Source of the DNA: Ahaetulla prasina
Taxonomy: Eukaryota > Chordata > Lepidosauria > Squamata > Colubridae
NCBI RefSeq assembly: GCF_028640845.1
Contig: NC_080543.1
Location: forward strand, 96,337,825-96,401,824
Length of the DNA stretch: 64,000 nucleotides
Reading direction: 5' to 3'
Shown: positions 35,796-45,174 of the stretch, piece after piece
Position numbering within the stretch: position 1 is the stretch's first letter
Layout of the letters: each line of letters begins with the position of its first letter
Made by a program: the position numbers and the translations under genes
The notes under the pieces: generated by a model
The model's input: the letters and a program-made list of their open reading frames with translations, nothing else
Database searches by the model: none
What the model was told of the DNA's origin: nothing

Positions 35796-36606
35796 ATAAA
35801 GCAATCTTCTGGAAGTGATGCTGGAGGCAAGGGCTCAAGATGCAAATTTTGCCAAATTAAGGGTGGCATCAGCAGTGAACTCAGCAGCTGCAACCAATTT
35901 ATTTATGTCCTGATGCAATCTGGAGTCCTCTTGAGGAATCCTTGCTTGCATTTGCCTAAGCCAGAGTAAAGAGGTCCTTGCGAAGAATGAGGCTACTGTG
36001 GCTGATCTAATGGCCCATGCAGCCGCTTGGTGGGTCTTGTGGGTGGAGAGTTCCGCCCTGCGATCCTCGGTTCGAAGTCCCTCTGCTGCATCTGAAGGAA
36101 TTATGTTGGAGGAGGAGGTCAAGGTGGTTACGGGGGTATCTATGGTTGGAACCTTAAGAAGGTCCTCGAGCTCCTGATCTGTTATGTACATTTTCTTGTC
36201 TGAACCATAGGGGTGGGAATAGTACCTGGGTGACCCCATTGATGTTGAATGATGTCTAAAAAGAGCTTAGGTGATGGAATTACCCGTTGCTCTGAAACTG
36301 GTTCAGTGAAAAGGAATTTGGTGGGGTCAGATGTATCTGAAGCACCTTCCAATTGGCGTGAAGCAACCCCCATGTTAGCTGTGATTTTGGCCTTGTGTAA
36401 TATATGTGTAATTATATACAAATATAATTTGTATAAAAAAGTTCATGGCGAAAAAGCCCAGTGGGGACAGGCTTGTCTGGAGCAGATTCCTCATCCTCTG
36501 ATAAGTTAAAATCTGCCATGTCTTCTTCTTCCCCCAAAAGGGAATCCTCCCTGTGGTGGGAAGGGGTGGGAGAACGTGTGTGTTGAACGCGTTGTCTGGT
36601 GTGATG

Positions 36607-36743
36607 CAGTGGTGGGATTCAGCCAATTCGCACCACTTCGGGAGAACCGGTTGTTAACTTTCTGAGCAGTTTGATGAACTGTTTGTTGGAAGAAATCATT
36701 AGAGCAGAGAACCGGTTGTTAAATTATTTGAATCCTATCACTG
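36607..36743. mobile_element. 137-bp hAT-type element inside the DIRS-like gag
   Basis: Ends CAGTGGTGGGATTCA and TTGAATCCTATCACTG, with a perfect 8-bp duplication gtgtgatg (36599-36606 and 36744-36751). Same family and length as 17701-17837. Confidence 0.93.
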
Positions 36744-37259
36744 GTGTGATGGCTTTCAGAGTGGGATCTTTGGGCTGAAGATCCAGCTGGATACGGAGCT
36801 GGAAAACCTCTCTGAGTAAAGGCTGAATCAATGCCTTGGGAAATAGTTTGAATAATAAGATGGCGTATGTCCTGAGGAATACTAGGATTGCTGTCCTCTC
36901 TCTGAAGGGTCACTGCTGCTGTGGGGGTAAAGGTGGCAGAAGGTACCTGATGAGATGGTTCTGGCATGGGTCTGGAAGTGTCCCCAAATACTGCAGTGAC
37001 TGTCTCCTGGTTTCCTCCTGAACCACTTGGGAGAGTGGGAGACCATCTAGGTTGGTTTAACAGGGGCTGATGAGAAGCCTCAGTCTGCTGAGGTGAGGTA
37101 GAGTCTCTGATGCCCACTGGGGCGACAGGATCTTCCCTGCAATCCTCTGCTAATTTTGTTTGGCCTTATCAAATTGCCTATCCAGGGAACGCTGCCTTCT
37201 TAAGGCATCCCTTTCTGCAGCAGCAGAGGTATGATGAGAAGCAGAAGATTTGGATCTGG

Positions 37260-37614
37260 TAGAGGGTACCCTATTTATTATTTATTTATTTATTTATTTG
37301 ATTTCTATACTGCCCTTCACCCGAAGGACTCAGGGCGGTTTACAGCCAGGATAAAACAACATAAATAAAAATTAAAACATTTTAAAAAAACTTATTCTAA
37401 AATTTGGCCACAACTGTCATAAAACCCACATAAAAATCCCCACATTTAAAAAATTGTGTTAGGCCAGACCCGCACAATGGAACAAAAAGATTTTAAGTTT
37501 GCGTTTAAAGGTCCAGAGGTCAGGGAGTTGATGCAACCCCGGAGGGAGCTCATTCCAAAGAGCAGGAGCCCCCACAGAGAAGGCCCTCCCCCTGGAGGTC
37601 GCCAGTCGGCATTG
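37260..37614 (-). mobile_element. L2 LINE 3' fragment inside the DIRS-like gag
   Basis: On the minus strand it carries the last L2 coding block (PPGLRQLPDLWTF-like, about 37500-37560), the 3' hairpin (ccgaaggactcagggcgg at about 37321-37338) and a tail (tttatttattta reversed at 37275-37300). A 12-bp duplication gatttggatctg (37248-37259 and 37615-37626) flanks it. About 13 bases (gtagagggtaccc) lie between the tail and the left duplication. Confidence 0.8.
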
Positions 37615-37646
37615 ATTTGGATCTGCTTCTATGAGGGGCTGGGGCC

Positions 37647-37904
37647 TGTAAAGTCCTCAGAGTTACGATGCGTCTCTAGCCTGGCAACAGCCAGGCGTCC
37701 GCTGATTGGTTGAGACGCGCCACAAGAAAGGCGGGAAATTTGGAGCCCTGTCATTGGTGCAGCCCTTCTGGCAGCCGGTATATAAGAGCTGTCAAGGGTT
37801 TTTCTAGTTAGTCAGAGTTCTCTTGTTGTTATCACGTTGCTTAATAAAGTTGTTAAAGCAGTCCCTGACTGGACTCTTCCTGGTATCGGACACCAGACTT
37901 AATA
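37647..37904 (+). repeat. 5' LTR of the young Gypsy element
   Basis: 258 bp, TGTAAAGTCC...GACTTAATA; the 3' end is TA instead of the common CA. It holds the promoter and polyadenylation signals. Confidence 0.95.
37779..37785 (+). promoter_or_regulatory. TATA box in the 5' LTR
   Basis: TATATAA in the context cggtatataagagc; an AATAAA lies 58 bases downstream at 37843-37848, the usual U3-R spacing. Both recur in the 3' LTR. Confidence 0.75.
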
Positions 37905-37905
37905 C

Positions 37906-37923
37906 TGGCGACGAGGGTCAAGT
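37906..37923 (+). promoter_or_regulatory. Putative primer-binding site
   Basis: TGGCGACGAGGGTCAAGT begins one base after the 5' LTR with the TGG expected to pair with a tRNA CCA end. The tRNA was not identified. Confidence 0.65.
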
Positions 37924-37965
37924 CGGACCTGCAAGGTTATCGCCTCCAATCGAATTGATTCATAG

Positions 37966-39666
37966 ATGGCAACCCAGCCGTCTTTTGCTCCTTTCGAGCC
38001 TCACGCTGAAACTTGGCAAGCGTTCCTCGACCGTTTCGAATGTTTCCTGCGGGCAAATGATTACGCTGAGCTGTCAGCTGAAAGGAAGCGTGGCTACTTC
38101 CTCAGTCTTTGTGGAAGAGACATGTTCGGGACGGCCAGAGCTCTGGCCGCTCCCATTCCTGTGTTTGAGGTGCCATGGGACACTCTGCTAGGCAAGCTGC
38201 GGAGCCACTACTCCCCCACTCCCTCCCGTATTGCCCGAAGACACGCGTTTCGGCGAAGGATTCAGCAACCGGGCGAATCGATTAACACCTATATGGCTTC
38301 TTTGCGCACGGCCGCCTTAGAGTGCGAGTTCCACGATCTAGATGAGGCCCTCCTAGAGCAGCTGGTGAGCGGGGTTGCCGACCTGCGGTTGCAAAGGCGG
38401 CTGCTGGCGCGCGCAGATGTGACTTTGGCCGCGGCGATTGACGAAGCCCGAGCAGCTGAGATGGCTGAGAAGTCTGCGACGGAGATCCATAAATTCCAAC
38501 CTTCCCCCGCTATTTCCGGGAAAGGCTCAGCTGTCCTTCATGTCGCTTCGGACCCGTCGGATTCCTCTGACGATGACAGCGGTGTCCGCCGTCTTAAGGC
38601 CACTTCCAAGAAGGGGTGGCCTCTGCCCAAACCGTCCCCCGCTAGTTGTTTGGGATGCGGAGGGAGCCACGGCAGATCTGATTGCCGTTTCAAGGCTGCC
38701 ACTTGCCGCCGGTGTGGGAAGAAGGGCCATCTCGCCCGCGTCTGCCGTGCCGCATTGGCGGTTTCTGACCCTCCAGCGGAACCTGCAACCGGTAAGAAGA
38801 TGACTTGGAAGACCGCCTCCGCCGGAAGACTGTTTACCATTGGCCATGCATCGGCGGCCCCTCATGGTAATAAGATTTACCTCACGGTAAACCTGGAAGG
38901 CTCTCCTTGCAAGATGGAAGTGGACACTGGGTCCTCCAAGTCCTTAATTTCCTGGTCCACCGTCAAACGACTTTTGCCAAATTTCTCGAAATCTCAATTG
39001 TGGCCATGCCCCATCACCCTAAAAGATTATCAGGGGGGGGCTATTCCGGTTTTGGGGTGCCGCGACTTCCATATTCGCCATGGGGAGTTCTCGGGGTATC
39101 TGCCTCTCATTGTGGTTAGGGGGCGCCTGCCCACTCTTTTGGGGTTGGATTGGTTTGCCGCCCTCAAACTTAATGTCCTAGGGGTCCACTCCACTACCCC
39201 CTGTTCTTGGGAAGGCATCACCCGGGAGTTCGCCGATGTCTTCAGTGATCACCTGGGGAGATATACGGGTTCTCCAGTTTCGTTTAACCTGGATCCCAGC
39301 ATTGCGCCTATCCGTTTGAAGTCGAGAAGGGTGCCCCTCGCATTGAGGCATAAGGTTGACTTGGAGTTGGATAAACTTCTCTCTCAAGGGGTTATTGAGC
39401 CAGTGGATTATTCCCCATGGGAGACCCCTATTGTTCTCTCCCTTAAACAGGACGGCTCACTTAGAATATGTGCAGATTACAAGGGCACGATTAACAAGGC
39501 GCTGCAGGCGAACCCATACCCTGTTCCGGTGGTGCAGCAGCTGCTCCACTCCTGGGACAGGGCTCTATCTTCGCCAAGCTTGACTTGGCGCAGGCCTACC
39601 AGCAGTTGCCGGTGGGCGATGCCACGCGCTGGCACAGACCATTGTTACGCACCGGGGGGCGTTTAA
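37966..39666 (+). pseudogene. Gypsy gag-protease-reverse transcriptase (frame lost inside RT)
   Basis: 566 codons from ATG at 37966 (MATQPSFAPFEPHAETW). Capsid-like residues 1-180 are followed by two zinc knuckles (CLGCGGSHGRSDC and CRRCGKKGHLARVC, about residues 227-260), a retropepsin active site (KMEVDTGSSKSLISW, about residue 316) and the start of reverse transcriptase (YSPWETPIVL, LRICADYKGTINKAL). A one-base loss at about 39549-39555 shifts the frame, so residues after about 528 are not authentic and the stop at 39664 is premature; a second one-base loss lies at about 39618-39640. The frame is otherwise open, as in gag-pol fusion Gypsy elements. Confidence 0.9.
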
Positions 39667-40414
39667 GTGTAACCGACTCCAGTTCGGCATCAGTGTAGCC
39701 CCCGGGTTGTTCCAGTGTTTAATGGAGAGGTTGCTACAAGGGTTAGAGGGCGTCGTCCCTTATTTTGACGACGTCCTCATTTCCGCTGCCGGTCCTGAGG
39801 GCCTGGCCGGGTTGAGGGCTGTCTTGTCCCGGTTTCGGACCGCTGGCTTGAGGCTTAAGCGGCAGAAGTGTCAGAAAGGAGTCTCTCAGGTGGAGTTCCT
39901 GGGATTCCTGTTGGACTCTCGGGGGATTCACCCTACCCCTTCGAAGATTGAAGCTATACGTGGGGCCCCTGTCCCCACGAATAAAACGGAGCTCCAGGCC
40001 TTTTTGGGGCTCCTAAACTTTTATGCCATTTTCTTGCCGCATAAAGCCTCCCTTGCGGAGCCCCTGCACAAGTTGCTGTCAGCTAGCACGCCGTGGTGTT
40101 GGGGGAAGGAGGCAGCTGCCTCCTTCGAGGCTGTCAAGAGCCTCCTCACCTCTCAGGCAGTTCTTGTCCAGTATGATCCGCGCCTGCCGGTCACTCTGAC
40201 GTGTGATGCCTCCCCTTTTGGCATTGGCGCGGTCCTGAGCCATGTTCTGCCTGGCGGAGCTGAGGCGCCAATTGCCTATTATTCCAGGACGCTCTCGGCG
40301 CCCGAGCGGAATTATAGTCAATTGGACAAAGAGGCTCTTGCGGCCGTGGCAGGAATCAAAAGATTCCACCACTATATTTATGGCCGTTTTTTTTTCGCTG
40401 ATTACAGACCATAA
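39641..40414 (+). pseudogene. Gypsy reverse transcriptase core and RNase H (middle frame)
   Basis: The frame (first ATG 39707) contains FQCLMERLLQGLEG and the catalytic YFDDVLIS (about 39757-39780), FLGFLLDSRGIHP, the thumb and LQAFLGLLNFYAIFLP. RNase H follows: LTCDASPFGIGAVLSH and YSQLDKEALAAVAGIKRFHH. It ends because a nine-T run at 40387-40395 appears one base too long, moving the frame just before the conserved end of RNase H. Confidence 0.9.
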
Positions 40415-41912
40415 ACCGCTCCTTGGCCTGCTGGCCGGGGACAAACAGTCCTCAAATCCTATCCCCAGAATGTCACGCTGGGTGGAGTTTCTGGCCGCCT
40501 ATAATTACAAACTACTCTATCGGCCGGGGAAGGCGATCGGGCATGCTGATGCCCTGAGCCGGTGCCCTCTACCTACCCCTGTTGTAGACCCAGCACCCGC
40601 AGAGCTAGTCTTGCTCATTGATGAATGGCAGTCCCCAATATCCTCTTCAGATATTGCGCACCACTCTGCCTCAGACCGGATCCTGTCTCAGGTTCTGGAC
40701 TGGGTGCGCAGGGGGTGGCCAAGGGACCCGGTTCCAGAAGAATTCCTTCCGTTCCGGCGCAGACAACATGAGCTGTCAGCGTTAAAGGGCTGTCTCCTGT
40801 GGGGGAATAGGATAGTAGTCCCACAAGAGCTAAGGGGGAGCGTTCTTACGACGCTCCACGAGGCCCACCCGGGCATTGTTAGAATGAAGACTTTGGCCCG
40901 TAGTTATGTGTGGTGGCCAAAGGTAGACCAGGACATCGAACGATGTGTGGCTGGGTGTCTGAGCTGCCAGCAATCACGGGCAGCGCCCTCAGCTGTACCC
41001 ATCAGGGAATGGGAGGCCCCCCACTCACCCTGGTCTCGAATCCACCTGGATTACGCGGGACCATATTTAGGGCAGTCAATTTTGGTGGTAGTTGACGCCT
41101 ACTCCAAGTGGGTGGAGTTGGCATGCATGTCATCTACCACCGCGGAAGCCACCATTAGGGTGCTAGAACGATTGTTCGTGACCCATGGGCTACCAGACCT
41201 TGTGGTTACCGATAACGGGCCACAATTCGCATCGGCACCCTTCCAGATGTTCTTGGCCAAGCATGGCATTCGCCATGCACCAACGGCGCCGTTCCACCCG
41301 GCGGCGAATGGCCGGGCAGAACGGGCCGTTAGATCGGCCAAGGAGGCGTTGGGTCGCATGGGACCCACGAATTGGCATGACAAGATCTGCCGGTACCTGC
41401 TGGCACAACACTCGACACCGTGCCCGGTCACCAACCTCAGCCCAGCCGAGTTACTGATGGGGAGGCGGTTGCGGACGACTCTGGATAGGCTACACCCCCA
41501 ATATGACACAGAGCGGGGGCCAGACAATTCAATCACAACTAGGGGGTTCAAGGGAGGGGACACCGTGTTTATCCGGAACTTTGGGTCATCACCCAAGTGG
41601 GTGCCAGGCACCATTATACAAATAACCGGGCCCTATTCCTACAGGGTCCGGCTGGCCGACGGACGAGAGTGGCGCCGCCATATAAATCAACTCAGACGGC
41701 GGACAGCCAGCACGGAGGGGCCCATCTATGACCAGGACTACCCAGGAACATCGGAGCTGGCCGCTCCAGCTACACCTCCCAGGCCACCAGCCCTGGAAGG
41801 AAACCACGACCACGCCGGCCCCGTTTCGGGAACCCGGCCTTCCGGACTTGCAGGCCAGGGAGGGACTCCAACCCTCAAGACGCGGATCGATCTCGTCGAG
41901 AAACGTACCTGA
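40396..41912 (+). pseudogene. Gypsy integrase (third frame)
   Basis: After the T run the frame reads the end of RNase H (ITDHKPLLGL and RHADALSR-like GHADALSRCP). Then come the HHCC zinc-binding domain (LTTLHEAHPGIV ... CVAGCLSCQQ), the catalytic core with Asp in HLDYAGPYLG, Asp in VVTDNGPQF and Glu in NGRAERAVRSAKEAL, and a C-terminal module with WVPGTIIQITGPYSYRVRL (GPY). All three catalytic residues are present. The last part of the polyprotein (LRRSGRSRRRPTYL, about 42030-42070) is in yet another frame, open from 41728 into the 3' LTR, which implies a further shift between about 41700 and 41920. Confidence 0.92.
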
Positions 41913-42087
41913 AGTTTCCGAAGTTCCCGCACGGGCCAGGCCTCCTTTAGGGGTGGAGTTGTCGTTCCCAGCAGAAGACTCAGCCACTCCTCCTCCTCCT
42001 CCTCCGGCAGCTACCGCCCCTGAACTAAGAAGATCTGGGCGGAGCCGACGGCGGCCTACATACTTGGCTGATTACGCATGCGCGGTC

Positions 42088-42101
42088 CAGGAGGGGAAGG
42101 G
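42088..42101 (+). promoter_or_regulatory. Polypurine tract
   Basis: aggaggggaaggg immediately before the 3' LTR, in the position where plus-strand synthesis is primed in LTR retroelements. Confidence 0.75.
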
Positions 42102-42359
42102 TGTAAAGTCCTCAGAGTTACGATGCGTCTCTAGCCTGGCAACAGCCAGGCGTCCGCTGATTGGTTGAGACGCGCCACAAGAAAGGCGGGAAATTTGGAG
42201 CCCTGTCATTGGTGCAGCCCTTCTGGCAGCCGGTATATAAGAGCTGTCAAGGGTTTTTCTAGTTAGTCAGAGTTCTCTTGTTGTTATCACGTTGCTTAAT
42301 AAAGTTGTTAAAGCAGTCCCTGACTGGACTCTTCCTGGTATCGGACACCAGACTTAATA
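42102..42359 (+). repeat. 3' LTR of the young Gypsy element
   Basis: 258 bp, apparently the same as the 5' LTR base for base; followed by the gggcc duplication. Confidence 0.95.
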
Positions 42360-42429
42360 GGGCCACATTGGAATGGTGTCCCTGGGAGGGTGAGGAAGAA
42401 GCCCAGGAAGACCTGCTATGGTCCGCCAT

Positions 42430-43042
42430 CTTGGAATAGAGGCCTGGAGTCAGTGGAAGCCTCAAATAAATTTTCAAGTCACTATAGCCCCGATTCAAGA
42501 AACCTGGAATGAGATGAGAGGAAAAGGGCTGATTAGCACCAAGCTGATACCACGGCTTGAAAAGTGCCTTTAAGCTGCGTGGAGGGGTGCCAAGGGGGGG
42601 GTCCCCAAATTTATGGCGTGAAGCAGACACCACTGCTTCTCAGGTGCCTAGTCACCGCAGCATTGGCAGGGGGAGCTTGCATCCGACAACACGGATCTTT
42701 CTCCACCCCTGCAAGCGCGAAGCCGACACCATGCTTGTCCTGCGCTCCACTGGCCGCAACTCACAATTTTGAAGGTCCAGCGATGTCCCAGGCAGACCGG
42801 ATGATCCTACGAGGCTTGGATTCGGCGAAATGACCAAAAAAATGGCCGCCTCGTTTTAGGCTCCCGGCAGCAAGGAATAATAAAGAAAAGTTTTTTTGGA
42901 GAGGTTTGAGAATTTAGCTTTCTTTTAATTTAAGGTCAAAATACGCTGATTGAAGAGTCAAAGCAATGGAGCTAAAGGAGGTAGTCTCTCTATGGCCAAC
43001 TGAGTTAATAAACTCAGTCTCTGGCCAATCAGCTAAAGTTAA
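42430..43042 (-). other. Probable 5' leader of the DIRS-like element
   Basis: This GC-balanced stretch lies upstream of the gag ATG at 42429 on the minus strand and has no strong feature. Its outer limit toward 43042 is unknown. Open frames on both strands here have no recognisable domain. Confidence 0.35.
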
Positions 43043-43399
43043 CAACCTGTTGTGCCTCGCTCGCCCCCCTCTCCGCAACTGGGCCCCTCTCATCTCCTGC
43101 TATCTCAGCCAGAGACTGATAGTGCAGAAGAATGTCCTGCCATGCCTCTTGCCCCCAGCCCTGGCACCATGCCCAGACAAACCGAGCAAACAAACCTCCC
43201 CCCGATAGTATGTGCGCTTGAAGCCAGTCACGAGCTGGAATTGCCGGCAGCGGGGGACGAAACGATGCAGTGGATAGATCCACACTTCCGGAGAATGGAG
43301 AGGCGACGTCAGCAAAAGGAAGGGAGGGGCAGGCCTGGATAAGTGCTGAGTCATGGAGCCACACCCCATGCCTATATAAAGGATCTGCTTTCTGGCATC

Positions 43400-43902
43400 C
43401 TGGTCCTAAGCGCTCCATGGCTTAGGACCAGGATATTTACGGGACCGTCTACGGCCATCTTCTATCTCCCAGTGACCGGTGCGTTCTCACAGAGAGGGAC
43501 TCCTCAGGGTGCCGTCAGCCAAGCAATGTCGACTGGCGGCCCCCAGGGGGAGGGCCTTCTCTGTGGGGGCTCCTACCCTGTGGAACGAACTTCCCCCTGG
43601 ACTTCGTCAACTATCCGACCTTCGGACCTTTCGCCGCAAACTTAAAACCTATTTATTCCGTTTAGCTGGACTGGCTTGATTTTAAAATTTTTAATTTGCT
43701 TTTATGGGTTTTAAATTTTTGAAAATTTTATAGGGTGTTATTGTATTTTAAATTTTTGGCCAATTGAATAAGTTTTTTAAGGGGTTGTTCTTAATATTAT
43801 ATGTATTGTTCTTTTTGTATTTTACTTTGGCTGTGCACCGCCCTGAGTCCTTCGGGAGAAGGGCGGTATACAAATTAAAATATTATTATTATTATTATTA
43901 TT

Positions 43903-43962
<60 letters not shown>
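43400..43962 (+). mobile_element. L2 LINE 3' fragment inside the solo LTR, with triplet microsatellite tail
   Basis: It starts near ctaagcgctccatggcttag, encodes the last L2 block (RAFSVGAPTLWNELPPGLRQ, 43479-43679), has the 3' hairpin (ccgccctgagtccttcggg) and ends in an (att)n(gtt)n(att)n run at about 43878-43962. Confidence 0.88.
43878..43962. repeat. Compound triplet microsatellite (att)n(gtt)n(att)n
   Basis: An L2 tail that has expanded; the central gtt block differs from the flanking att blocks by a single substitution per unit. Confidence 0.9.
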
Positions 43963-44264
43963 TGAGTCAGGCAAAGTCTAAATTGGATTGCTGAAGTCAC
44001 ATCCTGGTCTCCTGCCTGCCCTGAGAACTCTGACAGAACTTTGGCAAAGCTGCAGAGGCTTTGCGGCCACGCTTGATACGGACTTCCCCGACCCGGCCGT
44101 AAGAGGAGGAGTGGGACACGACACAACCCATTGCTTTGGACTCTCTAAGCAGAGTACAGGAGAACGGGTCACCTACATGACAAACCAAGTTTACAATGTT
44201 TTTTGCAGTGGACTTTAAGCGAATACCAAGATTGTAAAGCAATGTTCTGCTTTTGTCAAAATTA

Positions 44265-45120
44265 TATTTATTAATTTATTTATTTATTTATTAATCAAAT
44301 TTCTAGACCGCCCTTCTCCCGAAGGACTCAGGGCGGTGTACAGCCATATTAAAATACATAGATAGACAATGAATTTAAAATAAATTTTAAAATGAAATAT
44401 TTAGCCGGCCAATTGAACTAAAAATAATAAAACCAATTAAAATCAGTATAAAATTTAAAATTTAAAATTTAAAAGCTAAAAAATCTAATCCAGTCCTGCG
44501 CACCTGAATAAGTGTGTTTTAAGTTCACGGCGGAAGGTTCTAAGGTCCGAGAGTTGGCGAAGTCCTGGGGGGAGCTCGTTCCAGAGGGCGGGAGCCCCCG
44601 CAGAGAAGGCCCTTCCCCTGGGTGGCGCCAGGCGACACTGCCTAGCTGACGGCACCTGAGGAGTCCCTCTGTGAGAGCGCACGGTCGGTGAGAGGTATTC
44701 GGTAGCAGAAGGCGGTCCCGTAAATAGCCCGGCCCTATGCCATGGGCGCTTTAAAGGTGATCACCAACACCTTGAAGCGCACCGGAAAACCACAGGTAGC
44801 CAGTGCAGTCTGCGAGGATAGGTGTCACCCGGGAGCCACGAGGGCTCCTTCTATCACCGCAGCCGCATTCTGGACTAACTGCAGTCTCCGGATGCCCTTC
44901 AAGGGGAGCCCCATGTAGAGAGCATTGCAATAATCTAGGCGAGATGTCACGAGGGCGTGAGTGACCGTGCATAGGGCATCCCGGTCTAGAAAGGGGCGCA
45001 ACTGGCGCACCAGGCGAACCTGGTAAAAAGCTCTCCTGGAGACGGCCGCCAAATGATCTTCAAAGGACAGCCGTTCATCCAGGAGGACGCCCAAGTTGCG
45101 CACCCTCTCCATCGGGGCCA
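44265..45120 (-). pseudogene. L2-clade LINE 3' part, minus strand
   Basis: On the minus strand it encodes MAPMERVRNLGVLLDERLSF then SRRAFYQVRLVRQLRPFLDR and SRLDYCNALYMGLPLKGIRR, followed by the C-terminal WNELPPGLRQLSDLRTFRRE. The 3' hairpin (44308-44337) and a ttta-type tail are at the left. A frame break near 44850 separates the two coding blocks. It is truncated 5' at 45120, where a 27-bp tandem duplication begins. Confidence 0.9.
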
Positions 45121-45174
45121 ATATAACTAGTATTGCACCATTAGTTTATATAACTAGTATTGCACCATTAGTTT
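45121..45174. repeat. 27-bp tandem duplication beside the L2 breakpoint
   Basis: Two perfect adjacent copies of a unit containing ataactagtattgcaccat start right after the truncated 5' end of the L2 copy. Confidence 0.85.

Larger units (their letters stand above)
37647..42359 (+). mobile_element. Young Gypsy LTR retrotransposon, near full length
   Basis: The 4,713-bp element has two 258-bp LTRs (37647-37904 and 42102-42359) with no difference seen by eye, flanked by a perfect 5-bp duplication gggcc (37642-37646 and 42360-42364). It carries a putative primer-binding site, a gag-protease-reverse transcriptase frame, RNase H, integrase and a polypurine tract (aggaggggaaggg) next to the 3' LTR. 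It sits in opposite orientation to the DIRS-like gag that it splits. Three single-base frame changes lie in pol and a fourth is suspected, so this copy is probably inactive as sequenced. The LTR match indicates very recent insertion. Confidence 0.95.
35797..42429 (-). pseudogene. DIRS-like retrotransposon gag, broken by three nested insertions
   Basis: The minus-strand reading frame starts at an ATG at 42429 (MADHSRSSWASSSPSQGHH), is cut at 42360 by the Gypsy element, resumes at 37646, is cut by an L2 fragment at 37614, resumes at 37258 (SKSSASHHTSAAAERDALRR) and continues to about 36752, where a 137-bp hAT element interrupts it. It goes on through 36239-35835 (YITDQELEDLL, RTSLLWLRQMQARIPQ, VAAAEFTADATLNLAKFAS). 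There are additional frame breaks and an in-frame TGA at about 35832 that looks like CGA decay. The tail resembles the LAP2-alpha-like domain of vertebrate DIRS gag proteins. No DIRS reverse transcriptase or tyrosine recombinase is present here. The family call rests on that domain and is moderate. Confidence 0.6.
43048..44123 (-). mobile_element. Solo LTR (same family as 11925-12440), minus strand, split by an L2 fragment
   Basis: Read on the minus strand it starts TGTCGTGTCCCACTCC at 44123 and ends GGCACAACA at 43048, flanked by a perfect 5-bp duplication caacc (43043-43047 and 44124-44128). Shared internal blocks include gagccacaccccatg, cctatataaaggatct and gcaggcaggagaccag on the appropriate strand. 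The L2 fragment at about 43400-43962 interrupts it. No internal retroviral region remains. Confidence 0.85.

Noticed and set aside
38527..41987. Minus-strand open frames of 100-171 codons opposite the Gypsy pol
   Set aside because: They are antisense shadows of gag-pol with no recognisable domains.
41728..42168. Possible separate third gene or envelope-like gene after integrase
   Set aside because: The frame ends with LRRSGRSRRRPTYL, typical of the pol C-terminus, and runs into the LTR; it is best explained as displaced pol. No signal peptide or transmembrane segment is seen.
43048..43400. Independent gene on the plus strand in front of the L2 fragment
   Set aside because: The sequence is the minus-strand solo LTR; its match to 11925-12440 and the caacc duplication explain it.
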